DNA of 64,000 bases, taken from contig JADHTQ010000012.1 of the NCBI GenBank assembly GCA_016784965.1, positions 1-64,000 on the forward strand, read 5' to 3'. Under the pieces are notes generated by a model that was not told the origin of the DNA, made no database searches, and saw nothing but the letters and a program-made list of their open reading frames with translations. How positions within the stretch are numbered: the first letter of the stretch is position 1; each line of letters starts with the position of its first letter. The stretch comes from Bacteriovoracaceae bacterium. GTDB lineage: Bacteria > Bdellovibrionota > Bacteriovoracia > Bacteriovoracales > Bacteriovoracaceae. The position numbers and the translations under genes are program-made. This document shows positions 25,049 through 32,936 of this stretch, one piece after another.

Positions 25049-26599
25049 ATGGACTTATTTCCAGTAGTTATTATAAAAAACATTGCAATATTTGCACTAT
25101 TTTTATGTCCTTTAATATTTTTTCATGAACTGGGGCACTTTCTTTTTGCAAACCTTTTTAAGGTTAGAGTAGAAGTGTTTTCCATTGGTTTTGGTAAGAA
25201 GTTATTGAAGTGGAAGAAAAATCATACAGAGTATGCAATCTCTTTAATCCCATTTGGTGGCTATATTAAAATGTTTGGCGATGACCCAATGCAAAAAGAC
25301 AAGGTTGCAGTTGAAGATCGTCCCTTTAGCTTTACCCATAAGGGTAAGTGGGCACGTTTTTGGATTGTCTTTGGAGGGCCACTTGCCAATTTTCTTTTAG
25401 CATTTTTTATCTTTTTTGTGCTTTTATATATTGGTGAAAAAACTCCAGAAATTAAAATGTCGGTCGTCCCAAAAGATTCACAGTACTACAAGCTTGGTTT
25501 GTTAACAGGGGACGTTGTGGTTAAGGTGAACAACCAGGAGTTGCGCGGTCATGCAGATGTAGAGATTGATGAAAACATAATCGTAAACACTATCACAATA
25601 AAAAGAGCAGATAGCTACAAAACTCTAAAAATCAATATAGATAGTAAAACGTTCTTTGAAGGTATACGTCGCCTAAGTCCATTGCGAAAACCAATCATTG
25701 TAGATAAGTACGGCAAAAAATACACAATTTCCATAGACAAATTAAAGTATGCGCTGTCACTGGATGAGATGGCAGAGAGTTCTGGTAGTAAAACTATTCA
25801 TATTAAACCAATGTTAACCGGTGGTAGATCAGCTGTAACATTTGATCTAAACTTTACTGACCAAAAGCAGTTTTTTAATGCAATTTTACAGCGAGGATAT
25901 CTACCTCTAGACCTACAAGTTTTTAAGCTGAAAGACAATTCTCCGGCCCATCTTGCAGGTATGCAAAAAGGTGATGTTATTTTTGCATTACAAAACCGGC
26001 CGATCTCAAACTTTTTAGAATTAAAAGATACTCTGCAAAAAACAGCAGATGGTGAAGTTACTGTAGGAGTTTGGCGAGATGGAAAGAGTCAAAATTTTAA
26101 ACTTACTCCAAGCATTGAGGAACATGATGGATCGAAGCTAAAGCTTATCGGCGTTCATAGCGCCGTTGAATACCAAATGCCAAACTTAGTAACGACTAAA
26201 TCTAAGGGATTTCTAAAGGCAGTTACCCAAGGGATGCAAAGAAGCGTGGATACGCTGATGCGTACTTTTCGTGCTTTTAAGCAATTAGTCACCAACAAGG
26301 TTTCAATAAAAAATGTAGGGGGCCCAATAACCATTGCTAAGATTGCTGCAGATTCTTTTGATATGAGTCTATCTTATTTTTTCCAAATTATGGCCTTGAT
26401 TTCAGTTAACCTGGGCCTGATTAATCTATTTCCCATCCCAGTACTAGATGGGGGACATATAATGTTTATACTATTTGAGATAGTCAATAGGGGGCCTTTG
26501 TCTAAGAGAAAATTAGAAATTGCCCAACAAATTGGCCTCTCTTTACTTCTTCTACTAACAGTTCTTAGTCTATTTAATGATATTTCGAGACTTTTTTAA
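25049..26599 (+). CDS. rseP: RseP-type intramembrane zinc metalloprotease (site-2 protease)
   Basis: RseP cleaves membrane substrates such as anti-sigma factors or signal peptides. The zinc motif HELGH is at residues 26-30 in the first transmembrane helix, and the third ligand motif 'PVLDGGH' is near residue 455. Two PDZ-like modules lie between: the first about 125-200, the second about 290-370 with 'SPAHLAGMQKGDVIFALQNRPI'. At 516 residues it is about 65 longer than E. coli RseP because the periplasmic region is extended (about 190-290). No anti-sigma gene is adjacent. Confidence 0.94.
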   Translation: MDLFPVVIIKNIAIFALFLCPLIFFHELGHFLFANLFKVRVEVFSIGFGKKLLKWKKNHTEYAISLIPFGGYIKMFGDDPMQKDKVAVEDRPFSFTHKGKWARFWIVFGGPLANFLLAFFIFFVLLYIGEKTPEIKMSVVPKDSQYYKLGLLTGDVVVKVNNQELRGHADVEIDENIIVNTITIKRADSYKTLKINIDSKTFFEGIRRLSPLRKPIIVDKYGKKYTISIDKLKYALSLDEMAESSGSKTIHIKPMLTGGRSAVTFDLNFTDQKQFFNAILQRGYLPLDLQVFKLKDNSPAHLAGMQKGDVIFALQNRPISNFLELKDTLQKTADGEVTVGVWRDGKSQNFKLTPSIEEHDGSKLKLIGVHSAVEYQMPNLVTTKSKGFLKAVTQGMQRSVDTLMRTFRAFKQLVTNKVSIKNVGGPITIAKIAADSFDMSLSYFFQIMALISVNLGLINLFPIPVLDGGHIMFILFEIVNRGPLSKRKLEIAQQIGLSLLLLLTVLSLFNDISRLF

Positions 26600-27184
26600 A
26601 TGCCCAACTATTACCTTTTTATAGATACATCAGAAGTTTTAAAAGTTGGTTTATTAAACGAAAAACTGGCCTGGGTTAGTTTTAAAGAAACTGGTGAGAA
26701 AAAAACCTCGAGTATTGTCCATAAGGTGATATATGAAGTGCTAAAGGACCAACAGATAAATTTTATGGACCTCGGTGGCCTGTTTTTTTTGGCCGGACCC
26801 GGTTCTTATACAGGTATTAGGGTTTCAGAAGGGATTGCAGGGATTTGTACTTGGCAACAATTACCAGTATTTTCTTTTCATCATTTTGAAGTTCCTCAAC
26901 TTTTAGGACATAAGGCATATATTTGGTATAAAAATGCTTTTAAGGGAGAGTTTTTTGCTTATAAATGGGATGGGGTCAGCTGTAGTCATGAATTAATTAA
27001 AGATGATGCTTTAGAATTTTATCTGGACAATGGTGTAAATAATAATTATAGCTTATTTACTAGCGTTGACACTTCAAAGGAGATTATTAAATCCTCTGAA
27101 AAGCTATTTAAGGTGGTATTAAAGGATAAACTTTTACGTGCTCCTTATTATTATAGAACACTGGAGCAGGAGTTTCATCGATGA
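26600..27184 (+). CDS. tsaB: TsaB, tRNA threonylcarbamoyladenosine complex subunit
   Basis: TsaB pairs with TsaD to form t6A37 in tRNA. The 194-residue protein has the N-terminal 'LFIDTSE' strand and the 'GPGSYTGIRVSEGI' motif (about residue 66), diagnostic of the TsaB/YeaZ family. The C-terminal half is divergent and short. Its ATG follows the rseP stop directly and its end overlaps the next gene by four bases, so it is translated with the phospholipid genes around it. Confidence 0.88.
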   Translation: MPNYYLFIDTSEVLKVGLLNEKLAWVSFKETGEKKTSSIVHKVIYEVLKDQQINFMDLGGLFFLAGPGSYTGIRVSEGIAGICTWQQLPVFSFHHFEVPQLLGHKAYIWYKNAFKGEFFAYKWDGVSCSHELIKDDALEFYLDNGVNNNYSLFTSVDTSKEIIKSSEKLFKVVLKDKLLRAPYYYRTLEQEFHR

Positions 27185-27807
27185 CAAAAAGTTTCTTGCC
27201 AGCAAGGATTTATGTATTATCGCTAATACTCATAGTAATATTGCTATATATAGGCCTTTTTAAAGCTGCAATTTGTGTATTTTTATTTATAGCACTAATG
27301 CACCTTCTATTTAGAAAAAGTGATGTGTTTCCATATATCAGTAATGATGATGTGGTCACTGCTCCAGTTAATGGTTATGTCGTTTCTGTTAGAAGTAGTA
27401 TTGGCCATGATTTTTTTGGTGATGATCTACATGAAATCACCATTTTTATTCCATTTTGGAAAGTATTTGGAATATATTTTCCAACCAACGCTGAAGTCTA
27501 TGACTTCATCAAGGATGAAAAAGCTTCGAAGGCCTATAAGTTGATGGTGAAGCTAAGGCCCACCCATGGAAAAAGTATCGGGGTACAGCTTTCTAAAAAT
27601 TGGTTCATGCCTGTTCCTAGAATTTGGGTTTTACATGGAGATCGGGGACAAATGGGGGCCGGTTGGGGTTATCTGCCTTTTGGGGGTACTGTTAAGGTTT
27701 ATCTTGATAATAATTACAAAGTCTTAATCAGTAATGGCAAACAGGTTGTTGCAACCAAAACACAAATTGCTCAGGTGCCAACACCTACAGGTGGTGCAAA
27801 TGAATGA
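27181..27807 (+). CDS. Phosphatidylserine decarboxylase-like protein lacking catalytic residues
   Basis: The 208-residue protein has the size and layout of the short Psd family: two N-terminal membrane helices, a 'VTAPVNGYVV' segment (normally P.DG.V), an 'ITIFIPFWKVFGIYFP' segment and the C-terminal 'GYLPFGGTVKVYLD' strand-turn. In active enzymes the second carries a catalytic His (pldVHvnraP) and the third is FGS, whose Ser becomes the pyruvoyl group. Here the His position is Phe and FGS is FGG, so self-processing should not occur. It overlaps tsaB and pssA, where a Psd would be expected. It may be a non-enzymatic homologue or have another mechanism. Confidence 0.7.
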   Translation: MTKSFLPARIYVLSLILIVILLYIGLFKAAICVFLFIALMHLLFRKSDVFPYISNDDVVTAPVNGYVVSVRSSIGHDFFGDDLHEITIFIPFWKVFGIYFPTNAEVYDFIKDEKASKAYKLMVKLRPTHGKSIGVQLSKNWFMPVPRIWVLHGDRGQMGAGWGYLPFGGTVKVYLDNNYKVLISNGKQVVATKTQIAQVPTPTGGANE

Positions 27808-28579
27808 TAAGTCGAATGTGACATATTTTAAAAGGAAAAATACAGGTGATGCACGAAGGTTAACCTTTTTTCTACCAAACATATTTACTGCTTTAAATAT
27901 GGGGTGTGGCTTTAGTGCCATAATTTTTTCATGGCAAGGCAAGTTTCATATAGCGTGCATGATTTTATTATTGGGGGCAATATTTGATTCGGTTGATGGA
28001 CGAGTGGCAAGGCTAACTGGTACCGAGTCTTCATTTGGAGAGCAATTTGACTCACTTTCGGATGTGATATCGTTTGGGATAGCGCCTGCTTTAATATTTT
28101 ACAATCGCTTTTTAACAGACCTTGGAAGGTTAGGTTTGGTAGTTGCCTTCATCTATCTATTATGTGGAGCCCTGCGTCTTGCACGGTTTAATGCTAACAT
28201 TGATAGGGTAGACTCTGCCTATTTTCAAGGACTACCCATTCCAGGAGCGGCTTTGGCCATTATTGGGTATATATTGTTGTCCTTAGAGTTTCCAATATTT
28301 GTTGAGTTATCAATATTATCAGCAGTTTATCTGGTTTTTTATTCTTTTTTAATGGTTTCAAATATCTCTTTTTGGTCCATGAAAAATGTAAGTTGGCTTA
28401 AAACCCATAAAAAGCGTGTACTGTTGTTAATTTTTTTACTGTTAGCACTAATGTTTGTCTATGAACAATTGATGATAATCATTATAATAAAACTATATGT
28501 TGTAGGCTCGTTGACATACTACTTTATAAAGATTGGCAATCTACATGATGCTTTTTGGGGAAAAAGTGAGAGTGAGTGA
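27800..28579 (+). CDS. pssA: CDP-diacylglycerol-serine O-phosphatidyltransferase
   Basis: PssA forms phosphatidylserine from CDP-diacylglycerol and serine in the inner membrane. The CDP-alcohol phosphatidyltransferase motif DxxDGxxARxxxxxxxxGxxxDxxxD is complete ('DSVDGRVAR' to 'FDSLSD'). Six or more hydrophobic segments follow. I chose ATG 27800, which overlaps the preceding stop by eight bases; an upstream in-frame GTG/ATG region would run far into that gene. Some relatives use other amino alcohols such as threonine, so acceptor choice is not certain. Confidence 0.92.
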   Translation: MNDKSNVTYFKRKNTGDARRLTFFLPNIFTALNMGCGFSAIIFSWQGKFHIACMILLLGAIFDSVDGRVARLTGTESSFGEQFDSLSDVISFGIAPALIFYNRFLTDLGRLGLVVAFIYLLCGALRLARFNANIDRVDSAYFQGLPIPGAALAIIGYILLSLEFPIFVELSILSAVYLVFYSFLMVSNISFWSMKNVSWLKTHKKRVLLLIFLLLALMFVYEQLMIIIIIKLYVVGSLTYYFIKIGNLHDAFWGKSESE

Positions 28580-29489
28580 AAAGGTTTTTCGTTTTTTGCC
28601 CCTAATCATTTTATTAATTACATCACAGACCTACTCTAGTGATGGCTTTAAGCAACATTTACCACATCAATTAAAAGATGACCCCTCATTACAGCAAAAA
28701 GCCGGAAGTGATGAAATGAGTTATACTCTTCCAGGTAGTGCCAAAGGGTACTTAGATAAAGAGGGTGCGCTAAAGTCAAGTGTGCAACCTGTTAACCAGA
28801 AGCTTCCTGGTACATATCAAAATAGTGAAGAGCTAATTGAGGCAAAAAATTATAAATTACTTACTGAGATAAATGCAAAATCCACCAGTGCCTTCTCTAT
28901 CAATTACTTTTTAGACTCTGCAGATGATGGCAAGCGCAGTGCTCTTTTTAAAAAAATTTTTCAAGATAATGAGGACTCAGTTTCAACGGGATTGTTACAT
29001 GTTTCTATGAAAAAATATTTTTATAAAAATACAATTGATCTATCCTGGGGACTAGCAGGCGGGATAAGCTTTAATAGTGGCAAAGGCTATTTTGTATCAG
29101 GTATAGAGAGTTCGACAACTTTTAAGTTGTGGATGATTCCTATAGACTTCAGTCTTGGTGTTGATTTGCCAATCGGCAGATGGTTTAAATTGGGGTTTTA
29201 TGCAGGCCCGTCTATTATGGGTTTAATTCAAAATAGGGATGACTATTTATCTGATGAAGATGGAAAACGAGTGAGACAGGTTAGTTATGGGTATTTTGCT
29301 GGAGGTAATGCACAATTTTCACTTTCAAATATCTTTTCATCGATGGGTATTGTGATTTATAATCATTATTCTGCTTCTAATCTATTTTTGACACTTAATG
29401 CAAGGATGCACAATTATTCAAATTTCCAGGACGTGTTTTCTGTTACGGGATTTGTTTTGGGCGTTGGTTTTACCCTTGAGTACTTTTAA
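28572..29489 (+). CDS. Exported beta-rich protein, probably outer membrane
   Basis: Several starts are possible: ATG 28545 or 28548, GTG 28566 or GTG 28572. The last gives a clean signal peptide ('FRFLPLIILLITSQTYSS') and has GGGG upstream. The first 100 mature residues are polar. The remainder alternates beta-strands ('IDLSWGLAGGISF', 'FKLGFYAGPSIMG', 'SYGYFAGGNAQFSL') and ends in 'VGFTLEYF', a C-terminal aromatic barrel signature. It overlaps pssA by eight bases and contains the truA start, so it is part of the operon. No family recognised. Confidence 0.7.
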   Translation: MSEKVFRFLPLIILLITSQTYSSDGFKQHLPHQLKDDPSLQQKAGSDEMSYTLPGSAKGYLDKEGALKSSVQPVNQKLPGTYQNSEELIEAKNYKLLTEINAKSTSAFSINYFLDSADDGKRSALFKKIFQDNEDSVSTGLLHVSMKKYFYKNTIDLSWGLAGGISFNSGKGYFVSGIESSTTFKLWMIPIDFSLGVDLPIGRWFKLGFYAGPSIMGLIQNRDDYLSDEDGKRVRQVSYGYFAGGNAQFSLSNIFSSMGIVIYNHYSASNLFLTLNARMHNYSNFQDVFSVTGFVLGVGFTLEYF

Positions 29490-30252
29490 AATAAAACTTG
29501 CTTACAAAGGAACTAATTACTGTGGGTGGCAGATACAGGCCCAGGGTGAAAAAACTATACAAGGTGCACTAAATAGTGCCTTGGCCAGTATTTCCAAATG
29601 TAACATCTCACAAGTATCGACCCTGGCATCTGGACGTACTGACTCTGGGGTCCACTCATTAGGCCAAATAGTTAAAGTAACAACCCCCTTAGAAATTTCA
29701 AAAGAGGCATTGTTGAGGGCACTAAATTCCCATTTAGATAGTGATATTCGGGTACTAGAGGTCGAGGCAGCTTCTGAGAACTTTCATCCCATAAGGGATT
29801 CACTATGGAAAGAATACATCTATGTCTTTAGTAACCTCAAGCAGAGCGCCCCATTTTGCAGTGATATGATTCATAACCATCCATCTACAATTGATATAGA
29901 GTTAATGCATGAAGCCTCTAAGCAATTTGTAGGACATCACGATTTTAGCAATTTTTATTGTGTAGGAAGCGATGTTTTAACTTATGAGCGCACAATTTAT
30001 GAATGTGATCTAACCTTCAAGCAGTCAGATGGTTTTTGGCAGGCAGTCACACCTTCTTATTATAACTTTCGAGTAAGGGGAAATGGCTTTTTAAAACAGA
30101 TGGTGCGCCTGATGATGGGCACTTTGTGGGCCATTGGTAAAGGCCATGTGCCTATATCAAAGTTGCAGCAATCTCTTTCAGGGCTTGATACTGGCAAATT
30201 AGGTGATGTCGCACCCGCGTGTGGGTTGTATTTAAGTAAGGTTAAATATTGA
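29476..30252 (+). CDS. truA: tRNA pseudouridine(38-40) synthase TruA
   Basis: TruA isomerises uridines in the anticodon arm. 'IKLAYKGTNYCGWQIQ' opens the fold and 'ASGRTDSGVHSLGQIV' carries the catalytic Asp. The 'VRGNGFLKQMVRLMMGTL' motif lies near the C-terminus. A TTG at 29476, 14 bases inside the upstream gene, gives the normal length (about 258 residues). An earlier in-frame ATG (29398) would add 26 residues unrelated to the family. Confidence 0.94.
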   Translation: MSTFKIKLAYKGTNYCGWQIQAQGEKTIQGALNSALASISKCNISQVSTLASGRTDSGVHSLGQIVKVTTPLEISKEALLRALNSHLDSDIRVLEVEAASENFHPIRDSLWKEYIYVFSNLKQSAPFCSDMIHNHPSTIDIELMHEASKQFVGHHDFSNFYCVGSDVLTYERTIYECDLTFKQSDGFWQAVTPSYYNFRVRGNGFLKQMVRLMMGTLWAIGKGHVPISKLQQSLSGLDTGKLGDVAPACGLYLSKVKY

Positions 30253-30326
30253 CTTTCTGGGATGTTTTGGGCATCATCGGCCCCAATGCTTTAGGCTAAA
30301 ATTGATATTTATAAAAAGGATGACTC

Positions 30327-31607
30327 ATGTCTTATACAGTCGAAAATGTTAATAATTGTACCAAAAAATTTATTTTTAATCTAGATACTGCTGAGCTAAT
30401 GGTAGAAATCAATTCTGCACTGAATGAAAAGAAAAAAACAGTACAGGTAAAAGGATTTAGAAAAGGAAAGGCACCGATGAGTGTGGTTCGGGATCTATTT
30501 GGAGGTCAAATTGAGGAGCAAGCTGTTAACAAATTTGTGCAAAATAATCTTTTTACAGCTATTAATGAAAATAAGCTTCAGGTAGTTGGTTATGAGTTTG
30601 AAAAAACAAAATATGATTCGGGAAAAGAACTAAGCTTTGATGCAATCATTGAAACAATGCCTGAATTTGAAATAAAGAGCATGGATGAGCTTAGCTTTAC
30701 CAAAGATAAGGTGGAGGTAACTGATGAAGAAGTGGAAGAGGTGAAAAAGAACTATCTTGCTTCCAAAGCAGAAATGACTCCTGTCACAGATCTAAATACC
30801 ACCATTGAAAATGGCCTCTTTGGAGTACTTAACTTTCAAGGGATTATGGAAAATGGAGATGCTCCAGAAAACATGAAGGGACAAGAGTATTTGCTAGAAA
30901 TTGGAGCTGGACAATTTGTTCCAGGTCTGGAAGAAGGCATTGTAGGCATGAAGCAAGGAGAAGCTAGGGATATCAAAGTTACTTTTCCTAGCGACTATGG
31001 AGCAGAACACCTGCGAAACGCCGATGTCACTTTTAAAGTAGAGTTAGTTGAAATTAAGCAAAAAAATTTCCCAGAGCTTACAGATGAGCTTGCAAAAGAA
31101 TTTGAGTTTGAAAGTGTGGAAGACTTCAATAATAAAAACAGGGAGCAGCTTCTAACACAAAATGAAAAAAAATCAGCACAAAAGTTGCATCATGACATTA
31201 TTACAAAACTAGTTGCAGAAAATAGCTTTGACGTTCCAAAGGCATTAATCAAGCAGCAAAAAGATGCATTAATGCAAGATATGTTAAAACCTCTATCGCA
31301 GCAAGGTTTTACAGATGAGATGATTAAAGAGTACATGGATAAATGGGGGGATGAGCTGGATGACAAAGCTGCATTTCAAGTACGCTCAGGACTCATTTTA
31401 GGGCAGTTAGCTAAGCAATATGAGATAGAGTCAACAGAAGCTGATTTTGATGCCAAGATGAAAGAAACGGCACAAATGATGGGTAAGGATTTTGAAGAAG
31501 TTAAAAAAACTTATACTTCAATGCCTAACTTTAAAAACCAGCTAATGAATGGCATCCTAGAAGAAAAAGTATTTAGTAAATTGATATCAATGCTTAAAAT
31601 TGATTAG
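30327..31607 (+). CDS. tig: Trigger factor (ribosome-associated chaperone, PPIase)
   Basis: The 426-residue protein has the three trigger-factor parts. The N-terminal ribosome-binding domain has a 'VKGFRKGKAPMSVV' motif, matching the GFRxGKxP signature that docks to L23. The FKBP-type domain spans about 150-240 ('FVPGLEEGIVGMKQGEARDIKVTFP'). A helical C-terminal chaperone domain follows. AAAAGGA precedes the ATG. clpP/clpX, often downstream, are not here. Confidence 0.97.
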   Translation: MSYTVENVNNCTKKFIFNLDTAELMVEINSALNEKKKTVQVKGFRKGKAPMSVVRDLFGGQIEEQAVNKFVQNNLFTAINENKLQVVGYEFEKTKYDSGKELSFDAIIETMPEFEIKSMDELSFTKDKVEVTDEEVEEVKKNYLASKAEMTPVTDLNTTIENGLFGVLNFQGIMENGDAPENMKGQEYLLEIGAGQFVPGLEEGIVGMKQGEARDIKVTFPSDYGAEHLRNADVTFKVELVEIKQKNFPELTDELAKEFEFESVEDFNNKNREQLLTQNEKKSAQKLHHDIITKLVAENSFDVPKALIKQQKDALMQDMLKPLSQQGFTDEMIKEYMDKWGDELDDKAAFQVRSGLILGQLAKQYEIESTEADFDAKMKETAQMMGKDFEEVKKTYTSMPNFKNQLMNGILEEKVFSKLISMLKID

Positions 31608-31615
31608 TAGGGCAC

Positions 31616-32344
31616 ATGCAGTTAATACTATCTAGCATTAAAGAGACTCTTTCTATCTTTAGAAAAGATAAGGTCGTTTTACTATTTAGCATGTTACCGA
31701 TTTTTATCGGAATTATGCTATACTCCCTTTTTGGAACACTCTTATTTGGCGGTGTTTTTGAGTACGGCAATTCTTGGATACATCAAGCAGTTGCTGGAGG
31801 CACTTGGGGGTCAATTCTTTCTTATCTGCTCATTGGAATGTTGTCGGTTATTTTATTTTTTACCATAAATTTTACATTTTTTTTATTTGTTTCTATTATT
31901 GCCTGCCCCTTTAATGACCTCATTAGTGAGCGCGTTGAAAGATTGGTGGGGGGGCAACCTCCAATTAGTATGGGCGAGTCTATTTCTAAAATGTTTAAAA
32001 GATTTTTTAAAGTACTGCTAAATGAACTTAAAAAAATATCTTTAATCCTTGTTTTGGTTTTAATTGCCTTTGGTCTTAGTTTTATACCTATTTTTGTTCC
32101 AGTTAGTATTGGGATAACTGCACTGCTTTTGGCCATTGAGTTTTTAGATTATAGTTGGGGAAGGCACGGACTCACATTCTCCCAGTGCTTTTTAAACCTA
32201 AAAAGCTCTATCTTTTTATATATAATCTCAGGATGTGGATTTTTATTTTTAATGTCCATTCCGGTGATAAATTTACTATCAATTCCCATGGGTGTGATCT
32301 ATTTTACGATTCTCTACACCAAAAATCTTCAAAAGCAGGTCTAA
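31616..32344 (+). CDS. EI24/CysZ-like integral membrane protein
   Basis: The 242-residue protein starts with an amphipathic segment, then four to six hydrophobic helices. It has the EI24-domain landmarks 'IACPFNDLISERVE' after the second helix pair and 'FLDYSWGRHGLTFSQC' in the later loop. CysZ of this superfamily takes up sulfate in E. coli, but most members are uncharacterised. It starts nine bases after tig and is probably co-transcribed. Substrate unknown. Confidence 0.8.
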   Translation: MQLILSSIKETLSIFRKDKVVLLFSMLPIFIGIMLYSLFGTLLFGGVFEYGNSWIHQAVAGGTWGSILSYLLIGMLSVILFFTINFTFFLFVSIIACPFNDLISERVERLVGGQPPISMGESISKMFKRFFKVLLNELKKISLILVLVLIAFGLSFIPIFVPVSIGITALLLAIEFLDYSWGRHGLTFSQCFLNLKSSIFLYIISGCGFLFLMSIPVINLLSIPMGVIYFTILYTKNLQKQV

Positions 32345-32347
32345 TCT

Positions 32348-32617
32348 TTGCATTCTCCAGAGTTTAAATATGCAGGTGACCTTAATAAAATTGTTGAAGC
32401 TGCTCTTGATAATTTAGGGCGAGATAAAAGCTTTTTATTAAACTCACTAAATGGTGGTAGAGAAAAAAAACTTCAGATAGATAATTTATCATTTTTTGAG
32501 TGGTACGAAATATGCCAAATTCTCTATTTACCCCTGGATTGTATTTCTTTTGGATATAGTAAATCTATGCACGATGCAAATATTATAAAAGCTAGGGGCA
32601 AAAAGGCACCCAGTTAA
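32348..32617 (+). CDS. Small protein, possibly a degenerate HTH
   Basis: This 89-residue frame begins with TTG just after the EI24 gene, with AGGT seven bases upstream in the end of that gene. It contains 'LSFFEWYEICQILYLPLDCISFGY', which resembles the last helices of Cro/CI-type HTH proteins. The next small gene ends with a similar pattern. No recognition helix is obvious and no family is recognised. Coupling to the upstream gene supports expression. Confidence 0.5.
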   Translation: MHSPEFKYAGDLNKIVEAALDNLGRDKSFLLNSLNGGREKKLQIDNLSFFEWYEICQILYLPLDCISFGYSKSMHDANIIKARGKKAPS

Positions 32618-32655
32618 GAATTCTTAACCGCAAAACCCGCAAACTTAACTGTTAA
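32613..32655. promoter_or_regulatory. Twin palindromes, candidate operator
   Basis: A perfect 16-base palindrome (GTTAAGAATTCTTAAC, 32613-32628) is followed 16 bases later by TTAACTGTTAA (32645-32655), which repeats its GTTAA half-sites. They lie 70-110 bases upstream of a small HTH-like gene, where a promoter would sit, so they may be binding sites for that protein. No regulator has been linked to them. Confidence 0.4.
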
Positions 32656-32723
32656 ATAATAAATTTTTATGGGACAATTGTGCTATGCGTCAAAAGTTTA
32701 AGGATGCCTGGCTAGGAGGGTAT

Positions 32724-32936
32724 ATGAATGAGCAAATTTTTAATAGTAAGATGTGGAACAACCTAATGGTATTCCAGAGAGAGTACAATTTAAACAATGA
32801 ATCTATGGCCTCCCACTTATTATTAGAACCAAATGATTTTATAGAAAAGAGGGATAAAAATGACTCTTTGCCACTTGTTGCCGTTATTGCATTTTGTAAA
32901 AAGTTTAATCTATCCTTAAAGAATATTATAAACTAA
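32724..32936 (+). CDS. Small XRE-like helix-turn-helix protein
   Basis: Of the in-frame ATGs, 32724 has GGAGGG just upstream, while 32685 has none, so the protein is 70 residues. 'LMVFQREYNLNNESMASHLLLEPNDFIEKRD' followed by 'VAVIAFCKKFNLSLKNIIN' fits the Cro/CI helix pattern, with a typical 'sLknII' end. It probably binds DNA, perhaps its own upstream palindromes. Its stop overlaps the convergent radical SAM gene. Confidence 0.6.
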   Translation: MNEQIFNSKMWNNLMVFQREYNLNNESMASHLLLEPNDFIEKRDKNDSLPLVAVIAFCKKFNLSLKNIIN

